From positions 267,711 to 331,710 of the forward strand of contig CAKZON010000070.1 of assembly GCA_937136425.1 (NCBI GenBank): 64,000 bases of DNA. Reading direction: 5' to 3'. The position numbers and the translations under genes are program-made. This DNA comes from an uncultured Crocinitomix sp. GTDB taxonomy: Bacteria; Bacteroidota; Bacteroidia; Flavobacteriales_D; Crocinitomicaceae. Under the pieces are notes generated by a model. That model saw only the letters and a list, made by a program, of their open reading frames with translations, did not search any database and was not told the DNA's origin. Positions 9,456-17,355 of this stretch are shown here, piece by piece; position 1 is the stretch's first letter, and each line of letters begins with the position of its first letter.

Positions 9456-10307
9456 TTGCAATTGATAATGGATTTAAAAAAAAAGCTTAATTACCGTATG
9501 TTATTGAAAAACAACATATTGTTCCTTTTGATTTTTCTGGGCGGTACGTTCGTTTCTTACGCGGATTTATCTCTAGAGGGACACTATCAAGGTAAAAACC
9601 TATATGTTCAAAACCCTGAGGATGAAGATGGGTTTGGTTTCTGTGTTACAAAAGCAACAGTAAATGGAGATCCTATTGTGGATGGTCTACAATCAAGTGC
9701 CTTTGAAATTGACTTTTCAGCATTTGGTTTGAGAATTGGCGATCCAGTATTTATTGTACTTGAACATGGATTAGGATGTAAGCCTAAAGTCTTAAACCCT
9801 GAGGTTCTTTTACCAAAAAGTACATTTGAAATTCAAGAAATTAATTGCACACCTGACGGTACTTTAACATGGTCAACATCTGGTGAGTCTGGTAAATTGC
9901 CTTATGTTATTGAGCAATACAGATGGAACAAGTGGGTTGTAATTGGAGAGGTAGACGGAAGCGGTGAAGCTTCAACAAATCAATATACGTTCAACGTTTC
10001 TCCTCATTCTGGTGAAAACAAAGTACGTGTTGTTCAAACTGATCATACAGGAAGAAAACGTCCATCTGAAGCTGTGACATTTGTGAATACTACTATTCTT
10101 GAACCTGAGGTTAATCCTAAAAAAGTTCGGAAATCGATTACATTTACTTCTGGTAACACACCAATTGAAACGAAATATGAAATTTATGACGCCTATGGTA
10201 ACATTGTCAAAAAGGGTGTTGGGTCTGAAGTTGATTGCTCTAATTTAAAAAAGGGAGCTTACTATATCAATTACGATAACAAGAATGAGAAATTTATAAA
10301 GCTATAA
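9456..10307 (+). CDS. Secreted protein with possible T9SS-like C-terminal domain, unknown function
   Basis: The 283-residue product carries a hydrophobic signal (NNILFLLIFLGGTFVSYA). The longest reading starts at 9456, but Mets at 9468 and 9498 would put the signal closer to the N-terminus; 9498 gives the best signal peptide. Residues ~120-215 look like a fibronectin/Ig-type domain, and the end (YEIYDAYGNIVKKGVG, then LKKGAYYINY, then KFIKL) resembles a type IX secretion sorting domain. I do not recognise the N-terminal half. A strong terminator follows. Confidence 0.65.
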   Translation: MQLIMDLKKKLNYRMLLKNNILFLLIFLGGTFVSYADLSLEGHYQGKNLYVQNPEDEDGFGFCVTKATVNGDPIVDGLQSSAFEIDFSAFGLRIGDPVFIVLEHGLGCKPKVLNPEVLLPKSTFEIQEINCTPDGTLTWSTSGESGKLPYVIEQYRWNKWVVIGEVDGSGEASTNQYTFNVSPHSGENKVRVVQTDHTGRKRPSEAVTFVNTTILEPEVNPKKVRKSITFTSGNTPIETKYEIYDAYGNIVKKGVGSEVDCSNLKKGAYYINYDNKNEKFIKL

Positions 10308-10327
10308 AAGGCTTTCAACAATATTTT

Positions 10328-10362
10328 AAAATCCGTTTTGGCTGAGCTAAGACGGATTTTTT
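10328..10362 (+). terminator. Rho-independent terminator
   Basis: ATCCGT pairs with ACGGAT around an inner near-palindrome (TTGGCT/AGCTAA), followed by TTTTTT. It ends transcription of the secreted-protein gene. It also shows that the N-terminal extension of the epimerase reading frame, which crosses this hairpin, is not coding. Confidence 0.85.
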
Positions 10363-10379
10363 ATTTAAAAAATTTACTT

Positions 10380-10778
10380 ATGAAACTAGAACATATTGGA
10401 ATTGCTGTCAAAGACATTGAAAAATCGAACGAATTGTTTGCAGCATTGTTTGACGCTCCGCATTATAAAATTGAGAGTGTGGCATCTGAAGGGGTTAAGA
10501 CTTCATTTTTTCAGGTAGGCGCTTCTAAGATCGAGTTACTTGAAGCAACCTCTCCAGACAGCCCAATTGCTAAATTCATTGAAAAAAAAGGAGAAGGGAT
10601 TCACCATATGGCCTTTGAAGTGGATGATATTGATGCTGAAATTAAACGGTTAAGCGAACGCGGTTTTAATTTAATTCATACTGAAGCAAAAGATGGTGCG
10701 GACAATAAACGCATTGCGTTTTTACATCCTAAATCAACAAATGGAGTACTGATTGAATTGTGTCAGGAGAAAGCCTAG
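10380..10778 (+). CDS. mce: Methylmalonyl-CoA epimerase (VOC family)
   Basis: The 132-residue product interconverts (R)- and (S)-methylmalonyl-CoA, linking propionyl-CoA metabolism to succinyl-CoA. It is one VOC fold: MKLEHIGIAVKDIEKSNELF opens the first beta-alpha-beta unit with the metal-ligand His at residue 4, and GIHHMAFEVDDI and GVLIELCQ give the second His and the Glu. The open frame extends 14 codons upstream, but that part crosses a terminator, so the ATG at 10380 is chosen. The last codons (aaagcctag) match the tail of the REP-like repeats that start right after the gene. Confidence 0.92.
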   Translation: MKLEHIGIAVKDIEKSNELFAALFDAPHYKIESVASEGVKTSFFQVGASKIELLEATSPDSPIAKFIEKKGEGIHHMAFEVDDIDAEIKRLSERGFNLIHTEAKDGADNKRIAFLHPKSTNGVLIELCQEKA

Positions 10779-10793
10779 TGGGAGTAAAAATAT

Positions 10794-11023
10794 CGTAGGA
10801 TTACAAACCCTGTGAAGCCTAGGGGCTTTCGTAATTTTAGCATATAGAAGCTTGGTTTATTGCAGGATTACAAATCCTGCAAAGCCTAGCTATATTTCTA
10901 ACCTCCAGTGACCTCTTATAACGTATTCGAAGGATTTATAATCCTTCGATACAAGCTTACGTAATTTTAACGCATAGAAGCTTGAGTTTTTTTTTGCAGG
11001 ATTACAAATCCTGCGAAGCCTAG
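10794..11023. repeat. REP-like cluster: four palindromic units plus two spacer repeats
   Basis: Three units share the form GCAGGATT-aca-AATCCTGC followed by RAAGCCTAG: 10794-10822 (decayed), 10860-10889 and 10994-11023. A fourth palindrome, TCGAAGGATT-tat-AATCCTTCGA, is at 10927-10949. Between them sits a second repeat, CGTAATTTTA-(n)-ATAGAAGCTTG, at about 10830-10853 and 10960-10984. The 334-nt gap between mce and the sensor kinase holds nothing else that I can see. Alternating palindromes and spacers are the pattern of REP/BIME elements moved by REP-associated tyrosine transposases; no such transposase is in the window. Confidence 0.75.
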
Positions 11024-11112
11024 TTGTCTTTGAAACCGCCAATGAAAGCAATGGAATACTGAAATAAAGCAACAATAAAAACGCACTTTTTCACCACCAA
11101 AATTGAGTTAAG

Positions 11113-12708
11113 CTAGACCTTTAAATTTATTCTAAATGTAGTGCCAACTTCAGGCTCGGATTTAAGAACGAAAACTTTGCCTTTATGGAAGTCCTCAACG
11201 ATTCTTTTTACTAATGAGAGCCCTAGTCCCCAACCTCTTTTTTTGGTTGTATATCCTGGCTGAAACACCGTTTTAAGTTTGGTTGATGGAATTCCTTTTC
11301 CTGTATCAATAATATCAATTTGAACGTGGTCCTCAATTTGTTGAATTTCAAAGGTAATATCTCCAGAGCCTTCCATTGCATCAACGGCATTTTTAGCAAT
11401 ATTTTCAATAACCCATTCAATTAACGAACGATTAACCATGGCCGTAACAATTTGTTGCGGCGGCGCATAATTCAAATTAATTTTGGCAGAAATTCGTTTA
11501 CGTAAGTACCCTATTATTTCTTCCAAAATAAGCCCCATATTCTCCTCCTCTAACACTGCTTCTGAGCCAATTTTAGAAAAACGATTGGTAACCATGCTCA
11601 AACGTTCAATATCTTTATCAATTTCTTTGGTAATAGATGCATCTACTCCTTGAGCTTCTAATAATTGATTCCACGCCATTAAAGATGAAATTGGAGTACC
11701 CAATTGATGTGCTGTTTCTTTTGCCATTCCAACCCAAACCTGATCTTGCTCGGCCTTTCTAAATGTACTAAACACAATGTATCCAATTAAAACGAACAGT
11801 CCAATAATAAAGAATTGCACAAAGGGGAAATACTTCATTTGGGTTATTTCTGCCGAATACTCGAAATAAATTACTCCTTCGTCTTGATCGCCCAATCTCA
11901 CTTCAATCGGGTCGTTTTGTGTTGCCAAACCTTCTATTATACTTTCAGAATTTGTAGAATCATATTCAGGAATATTTGTAGCAATTACCTCACGCGTTCC
12001 TTTGTCAATAAACATGACTGGCACTAAATTTTCATTTTCAATTAACTCGTCAGTAAATGCCTGGCTTAGCGAATCACGATTACGCTGCAATTCTTCTAAC
12101 TTAATTGTGCGATAATAGGTAGAATCGAAATAAAATACTTTTTGCTTCTCTCCTTCATACAAATCAATTTCAATTGGCTCACGCTTAGTTCGCCAAAAGG
12201 CTAAAAACGATTTTAAACTATCTGTTTTAATTTGATTAATTAAGGAATCCTTCAGCTCTTCAGATCCATTTGGGCGCTCAATCTCTACCTGATTCTTTAT
12301 GTCATCCACTACATGGTCAATATTGTGATAAGACACAATATTTTCTTCCATATCAGTCAAAATCATAGGGATTCCTCCGTTTTCCTGCACAACTTTGATG
12401 ACAAAGGAATAATCGTCCAACGGCTTATTGATCTCATTGATTGCTAATGACCACATTTCAGCTTTTTGACGATCACGCTCTTGCATTTTCTCTAAACTTG
12501 CTGAAAGTTCGTTGAAAGCGGTATTGGTTAAATTCACCAATTCCGATTTTCTCTTAACCGCATCCGCCCATTGCTGAACGCGATCCACCTCTTTATCCTG
12601 AACCTTTTGTACAATTTGAAACGAAAACCACAATGAGGCTGCCACCATGACTGTTGCCACCCCTAAAAGGGCCAATTTCCAACGTTGTTTTTTGTGGTAT
12701 AAATTCAT
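11113..12708 (-). CDS. Orphan membrane sensor histidine kinase
   Basis: The 531-residue protein has an N-terminal membrane helix (residues ~12-32), a long extracytoplasmic sensing region, a second helix at ~293-312 (FFIIGLFVLIGYIVFSTF), then a HisKA-like box AKETAHQLGTPISSL with phospho-acceptor H334. The ATP-binding domain shows the N box (NIAKNAVDAM), DTGKGIP and GWGLGLSLVKRI. It autophosphorylates and should pass phosphate to a response regulator, but none is encoded nearby. The G-T/S-P-(I/L) after the His is the form common in Bacteroidetes HPK relatives. The AsmA-like gene lies 39 nt upstream in the same direction, so the two may be co-transcribed. Confidence 0.92.
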   Translation of the reverse strand: MNLYHKKQRWKLALLGVATVMVAASLWFSFQIVQKVQDKEVDRVQQWADAVKRKSELVNLTNTAFNELSASLEKMQERDRQKAEMWSLAINEINKPLDDYSFVIKVVQENGGIPMILTDMEENIVSYHNIDHVVDDIKNQVEIERPNGSEELKDSLINQIKTDSLKSFLAFWRTKREPIEIDLYEGEKQKVFYFDSTYYRTIKLEELQRNRDSLSQAFTDELIENENLVPVMFIDKGTREVIATNIPEYDSTNSESIIEGLATQNDPIEVRLGDQDEGVIYFEYSAEITQMKYFPFVQFFIIGLFVLIGYIVFSTFRKAEQDQVWVGMAKETAHQLGTPISSLMAWNQLLEAQGVDASITKEIDKDIERLSMVTNRFSKIGSEAVLEEENMGLILEEIIGYLRKRISAKINLNYAPPQQIVTAMVNRSLIEWVIENIAKNAVDAMEGSGDITFEIQQIEDHVQIDIIDTGKGIPSTKLKTVFQPGYTTKKRGWGLGLSLVKRIVEDFHKGKVFVLKSEPEVGTTFRINLKV

Positions 12709-12747
12709 GCTAAAGTCTTGCTTTGAAGAAACGAAAATTAGCCATTA

Positions 12748-15444
12748 TTATTGTAATTCTTGCTCGTACTCAACTTTATCCTTGTCTTTTTCTGCTTCTT
12801 CTTTTAATTTATCAAAGAATTTACCAACCCGTTTTTTGTTCTTCTTCTTTGAGGTTGTATCGATTTCCTCCGTTTCAATATCTGTTTCGTAAAAAATGAA
12901 TTCAACTTCATTCTTATTATCTTCTTCAATTTGTTTTACTGTACTATCTTTTTGAAAGAGCCCGAATTCAGTTTTTAACATGGATTTCATATTCGATTTT
13001 TCTAATTGAATATTTTCCTTTATGTCATTTTTTCGTTCGTCAGAGTCCAAACTAAACGTTGGGTTATCAATTGTTCCGCCCATTGTCATATAAATAGTAA
13101 TACCCAATCCATCATCTTCTATTTTGCCGAATTCAGTGTACTCGGCTTTGGCTTTTAATTGTCTGAATCTAAAACTAAAATGATATTCAATATTATTATC
13201 AAAATCGTGCCACCCAAATAAATCAACATCCAATGCATTACTTTTTATTGTCATTTTTGGAATGGTTATTCGGCGGTCTTTAATTTCAATTGTATTCTTC
13301 ATTTCGGAAAATTTCAAGTGCATTAACTTATCCTCAAATCGATCAATATGTTTGTTTAGCATCATTTTTAATGCATTATTAGAGCGCATATAATCAGTTA
13401 TTGATTTCATGGTTTCCAAATTATTCAGTTCGCCGTTTACAATTTTAATATCAGAAACTGCCAATATTTGCTCCTCAACCAAAGAAAAATATGGATTAAA
13501 CAAAAGCAATAAATCTACATTTCCACTTACGGTACCTGAAATATGTTCATCCGTTATTGATTCTTGCTGAAAATTATCCCATTCTTTAAACAGATTTTTA
13601 ACGTGAATTGAATTGAAAGCAATTTGTCCATCAATGATATTTCCATTCTCTAATCGATTTTCCAAAACCAACTTTCCTTTTGCATTTCCGCCCAACGTTT
13701 TTAAACGCATTTGATTAACAGTTACTTTTCTGTTTGCTAATAAAAACTGCCCCGTAATTGCTTCAAACCTATGGTTATCCCACAAAAAACGATCGATATG
13801 CATTTGAATATTAACATTTATATTTCCTGGCAATTGAAACATAGTTAGTGGGCCGTCTTTCTCTTTATTTGAAGGACCTAAAAATTCATTCAAATCAAAA
13901 TTAGAAGACTCTAAAGATGCAATTAAACCTAAGCTTCCTGAACCTTCAACAAATGGGACAAAATTCTTTAAAGCTCCATTTAATGTTAAATCGGAGTTTT
14001 GTGTTTTGATAGATAAGTTTTTCGCAGCAGCATCCTTACCTTGCACTAAAATATCACCGCTAATATTGGTATATCTTAACTCGTCGTTAATTGATTTATA
14101 AACCACATTACCCAATGTTATATTTCCATTGGAGGATTGAATTTCAAAACGATCTTTTCTATACTCAGGATCAAAAAACAAAACAACGCATGAAAGATCT
14201 AGCTTTACATTACCAGCTAATTCTTCTACATTCTTAAATCCAAAAAAGCGGTGAAAAGCAGCCAAATCAAGATCACCTGTGGCCTGCGTGGTTAATTTAG
14301 GCTGTGCAAAATCCTCCATGGTACCAGTACCAGACAAATGACTGTTCAATAATTTAAAACTAAAATTTTCAAACTTTAGCACCTCTTTGCGATCCTCAAA
14401 TGCATTTTGATAATTACCGAGCACATTAATACTGTGAATTTTCAATTTATTCTCGGCCTCCAATAAAGCTCCATTGTCTACAGAAAAATCAGCCACAATT
14501 GAAGGCATTTCTGTTCGTGCTAAAGGCCCGCTTATTTTTCCTTTAAAGTTAACGAGACCTTCTCCTTGATATTTACCTGCATGTTCAGATTCTTCTGGAA
14601 TAATACTATTCACCAATTCAGAAACCTGAATATGACTTCCGACAACATCCAAATCAATTTGTGAAGAATCAATTACTCCAGTAATGTCAAAGGACATATC
14701 TTCCACACCTAAATCTCCTTTTTTAAACACATAAGATTTATCATTTGTATTAATATCTAATGCCAAATTTAAATCTGCTTCTTTTTCAGAAATCAAAGTT
14801 AAAGAACCGCTCTTGAGCTTTTCAACCATCAAATCACCCTCTGCGGTTAATTGATAATTTGTTTCAGCAAAATCTCCTCGAATGAGTGCTTCGTGAATTT
14901 TTAAACGATAATCTTGATTGGTAGAGCGGTTGATAAAAGCAAAATCAACATCCTCTACTTTCAATAATTCCAGCAAAAAGCTAAAATTTCCATCTTTAGG
15001 TATTGTGTCTTTCGCCGGCTTAATAATCCCATAATTAATATCGCCTTTATTAGTTGTTTTAAGGTTGATTTGTCCTTGATGAATACTTGCGCGCTTTACC
15101 TTGTAATCTCCGCTCCAAATATCCCATAAATTGAAATGAAAATACATTTCCTTTGCAAACAGCAAAGTATCATCACTCCTGATTTCATTATAGGCATCTG
15201 CAATAAATACATTTTCAAAAGCAATGGAGGCATTTGGAAAATCATGGAAGATAGAAACCTCCATATTTCTAACTTCAACATCTGTATTTAAATGACTATT
15301 TAGTTCAGAAATTGCATATTCCTTAATGTCATCCTCATAAATATGTAAAATAACTGTGGTTAAGGTCACCAAAAATAAACCAATAAAAAAGATCCAAAAC
15401 GCCACCTTTTTCAATGTTTTCCACACCCTTTTCACCCGATTCAT
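12748..15444 (-). CDS. AsmA-family protein
   Basis: The 898-residue protein has one N-terminal membrane helix (residues ~14-34) and a long beta-rich periplasmic body, with the AsmA N-terminal signature around EYAISELNSHLNTDVEVRNM and FPNASIAFENVFIAD. AsmA-like proteins are repeating-beta-groove proteins now linked to lipid transport or outer-membrane assembly. The C-terminus is a charged Lys/Glu-rich tail (from ~residue 855) that is probably disordered or coiled coil. It is larger than E. coli AsmA (about 617 residues), as is usual in Bacteroidetes. It precedes the sensor kinase by 39 nt. Confidence 0.85.
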   Translation of the reverse strand: MNRVKRVWKTLKKVAFWIFFIGLFLVTLTTVILHIYEDDIKEYAISELNSHLNTDVEVRNMEVSIFHDFPNASIAFENVFIADAYNEIRSDDTLLFAKEMYFHFNLWDIWSGDYKVKRASIHQGQINLKTTNKGDINYGIIKPAKDTIPKDGNFSFLLELLKVEDVDFAFINRSTNQDYRLKIHEALIRGDFAETNYQLTAEGDLMVEKLKSGSLTLISEKEADLNLALDINTNDKSYVFKKGDLGVEDMSFDITGVIDSSQIDLDVVGSHIQVSELVNSIIPEESEHAGKYQGEGLVNFKGKISGPLARTEMPSIVADFSVDNGALLEAENKLKIHSINVLGNYQNAFEDRKEVLKFENFSFKLLNSHLSGTGTMEDFAQPKLTTQATGDLDLAAFHRFFGFKNVEELAGNVKLDLSCVVLFFDPEYRKDRFEIQSSNGNITLGNVVYKSINDELRYTNISGDILVQGKDAAAKNLSIKTQNSDLTLNGALKNFVPFVEGSGSLGLIASLESSNFDLNEFLGPSNKEKDGPLTMFQLPGNINVNIQMHIDRFLWDNHRFEAITGQFLLANRKVTVNQMRLKTLGGNAKGKLVLENRLENGNIIDGQIAFNSIHVKNLFKEWDNFQQESITDEHISGTVSGNVDLLLLFNPYFSLVEEQILAVSDIKIVNGELNNLETMKSITDYMRSNNALKMMLNKHIDRFEDKLMHLKFSEMKNTIEIKDRRITIPKMTIKSNALDVDLFGWHDFDNNIEYHFSFRFRQLKAKAEYTEFGKIEDDGLGITIYMTMGGTIDNPTFSLDSDERKNDIKENIQLEKSNMKSMLKTEFGLFQKDSTVKQIEEDNKNEVEFIFYETDIETEEIDTTSKKKNKKRVGKFFDKLKEEAEKDKDKVEYEQELQ

Positions 15445-15566
15445 CTATTTAAATATTTTTTTGCGGAAATATGCACCCGTTATAAGACGGCAATATATTT
15501 TAATAATAGTACAAGAAAACGGTGAGGTTACGGAATTTTTCAACCTTGATACGTTAGTATCGAGCA

Positions 15567-15608
15567 AAAAAAAACCATCCCAAAACCCTAATTAGGGTTG
15601 GAATGGCT
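15567..15608 (-). terminator. Rho-independent terminator of the small lipoprotein gene
   Basis: On the minus strand CCATTCCAACCCT-aatt-AGGGTTTTGGGATGG is followed by a run of nine T. It lies about 30 nt after the stop at 15637. Confidence 0.85.
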
Positions 15609-15636
15609 TAAATATTAGAATTCTAATTGTTTATTC

Positions 15637-15939
15637 TTAGAACGATTTGTTTAATGCGTCAAGACCTTCTTCTACTTTATCTTCGATTACATCTTGGTTT
15701 TCTTCTAATACATCTTTCAATGTATCCATCATGTTGTTTAATGCAGAAGTTGAATCTGCTAATTGCTCAGTTGCCTCATTTACAACCTCATTCAACCCTT
15801 GCTCCATTAGGTTGTTCAACATGTTGTTTCCGTTTTCGTTAGTTTGTTCAACTACATCTTCTACAGTTGGCTCATCACTACCGCATGATGTCATGGCAAC
15901 TGTTGCCCCAACCATCATAAAAAATACAAATTTTTTCAT
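15637..15939 (-). CDS. Small acidic lipoprotein, unknown function
   Basis: The 100-residue product has a lipoprotein signal (GATVAMTSCGSDE, Cys19 as the lipid site) and a very acidic, Asn/Leu-rich helical remainder with heptad-like spacing (MLNNLMEQGLNEVVNEAT, then MMDTLKDVLEEN). That suggests a short periplasmic coiled coil. I know of no named family. Its own terminator and about 120 nt of upstream space suggest a single-gene unit. Confidence 0.7.
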   Translation of the reverse strand: MKKFVFFMMVGATVAMTSCGSDEPTVEDVVEQTNENGNNMLNNLMEQGLNEVVNEATEQLADSTSALNNMMDTLKDVLEENQDVIEDKVEEGLDALNKSF

Positions 15940-16018
15940 CCTTTAACTTTCTTTTTCTTCAAATGTATAAAAAACTTTAATTTTTTCCCTAATAGAACAT
16001 AATATGATCTAATCTTGT

Positions 16019-16026
16019 TAAATTTG
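16019..16026 (+). promoter_or_regulatory. Bacteroidetes -7 box (TAAATTTG) before sod
   Basis: TAAATTTG matches the TAnnTTTG consensus 37 nt before the sod start codon. No clear TTTG -33 element is seen at the expected distance. Confidence 0.5.
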
Positions 16027-16063
16027 GTAGACAAAAATTTTTAATTAATAAAACTATAATATA

Positions 16064-16669
16064 ATGGCATTTGAATTACCTGCATTACCATATGCGCACA
16101 ACGCTTTAGAACCAAACATTGATACACAAACCATGGAAATTCACCACGGAAAGCATCACAATGGATATACAACTAAGTTAAACGCAGCTATCGAAGGAAC
16201 TGATTTAGCTGGACAATCAATCGAAGATATTTTAGCTAATTGCGCTGACAGTCCTGCTGTTAGAAATAACGGTGGTGGTTTTTACAATCACTCTTTATTT
16301 TGGACTGTAATGTCGCCAAATGGCGGTGGAGAACCTTCAGGAGAATTAGCTGATGCAATCAATGCAGCATTTGGAGATTTTGAATCATTTAAAAACACTT
16401 TCTCAAGTGCAGCAGCAACTAGATTTGGTTCTGGTTGGGCTTGGCTTTGTGTACACCCAGGAGGAAAAGTTGAAGTTTGTTCAACACCTAACCAAGACAA
16501 TCCATTAATGAATGGAATTGGTTGTGGAGGTACTCCTATTTTAGGATTAGATGTTTGGGAACATGCATACTACTTAAAATACCAAAACAGAAGACCTGAT
16601 TACGTTAATGCATTTTTCAACGTAATCAACTGGGATGAGGTTTCTAGCAGATATGCTGCAGGAAAATAA
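16064..16669 (+). CDS. sodA: Superoxide dismutase, Mn/Fe family
   Basis: The 201-residue enzyme converts superoxide to oxygen and hydrogen peroxide. Metal ligands are visible: H27 in [12 protein letters not shown], His in [11 protein letters not shown], and Asp/His in [24 protein letters not shown] before NH and NQDNPLM favour the Mn-type or cambialistic branch over the Fe-only type, which normally has AAQxWNH. No signal peptide is present, so it is cytoplasmic. It has its own -7 box and a terminator, so it is likely monocistronic. Metal preference is inferred from a few positions only. Confidence 0.95.
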   Translation: MAFELPALPYAHNALEPNIDTQTMEIHHGKHHNGYTTKLNAAIEGTDLAGQSIEDILANCADSPAVRNNGGGFYNHSLFWTVMSPNGGGEPSGELADAINAAFGDFESFKNTFSSAAATRFGSGWAWLCVHPGGKVEVCSTPNQDNPLMNGIGCGGTPILGLDVWEHAYYLKYQNRRPDYVNAFFNVINWDEVSSRYAAGK

Positions 16670-16691
16670 TCCTTAACAAATACATTATTAA

Positions 16692-16745
16692 CAACCGTCA
16701 CTTCTGACATTTTAATTAGAATTGTTTAGAGTGACGGTTTTTTTA
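16692..16745 (+). terminator. Rho-independent terminator after sod
   Basis: AACCGTCAC pairs with GTGACGGTT across a 26-nt AT-rich loop and is followed by TTTTTTT. The long loop is unusual, but the stem is perfect. Confidence 0.8.
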
Positions 16746-16756
16746 ACTCAATTTCC

Positions 16757-17113
16757 ATGAATAAATTTACGCTCCCAATATTTCTATTATCGTTGATTAG
16801 TTTATCTTCTTGCTTAAAAGAAAAAACCTCACCTGTTGAATGTGGTACGATTATATCTTACGAAGTTGAAATTAGACCAATAATTGAATCCTCTTGTAAA
16901 ACAGGCCTTGGAGGCGGAACAGGATGCCATGATGCATGGATAGATGATTATTCTCAAATAAAAACTCAATTAATTTCTGGCAATTGGCAAAACGAGGTTT
17001 TAATTGAAAAAACAATGCCTCTTATTCCTAACGAGTTTGACATAGATTCTTTAACTGAAGATGAAATCCAAACTATGAAATGCTGGATTGATCAGGGTTA
17101 TCCGGAGAATTAG
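16757..17113 (+). CDS. Small lipoprotein resembling a cytochrome c-like domain
   Basis: The 118-residue product has a lipoprotein signal (LLSLISLSSCLKE). Its core reads RPIIESSCKTGLGGGTGCHDAW, then DDYSQIKTQL, then TMPLIPNEFDID and MKCWIDQGYPEN. This is the layout of small Bacteroidetes lipoproteins with a c-type-cytochrome-like domain, where a SC-x4-GCH heme motif precedes a late Met. Here the Cys-to-CysHis spacing is nine residues, longer than usual, so covalent heme attachment is uncertain. The ATG lies 11 nt after the sod terminator. Confidence 0.6.
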   Translation: MNKFTLPIFLLSLISLSSCLKEKTSPVECGTIISYEVEIRPIIESSCKTGLGGGTGCHDAWIDDYSQIKTQLISGNWQNEVLIEKTMPLIPNEFDIDSLTEDEIQTMKCWIDQGYPEN

Positions 17114-17321
17114 TATTTAGTATCGAGACGCGATCTAGATAATAAGGTTAGCTGATACTGATACTTGAACACTTATTCCATTTTCAACTTATCGTTAATT
17201 TTTCAAAATCCCCTCTAGTTAATTAGACTTTCCTAATTGATATCATTGAACATTGATTATTGCCAATTATTCCTTAAAAAATTGCTCATTGAAAATTATA
17301 CATTGAGAAATTGAAAATCAC

Positions 17322-17329
17322 TACCTTTG
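17322..17329 (+). promoter_or_regulatory. Bacteroidetes -7 box (TACCTTTG) before leuS
   Basis: TACCTTTG matches TAnnTTTG 26 nt before the leuS start. ATTG at 17302-17305 could be the -33 element, but its spacing (16 nt) is short. The 242-nt gap also holds several imperfect copies of AATTGCTCATTGAAAAT-like sequence (17240-17320), of no clear meaning. Confidence 0.5.
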
Positions 17330-17355
17330 CCCCTTTCTAATAAGAAACATAGGAC

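Noticed and set aside
10338..10380. Upstream start for the epimerase
   Set aside because: The extension crosses a strong terminator hairpin and the family start is at 10380.
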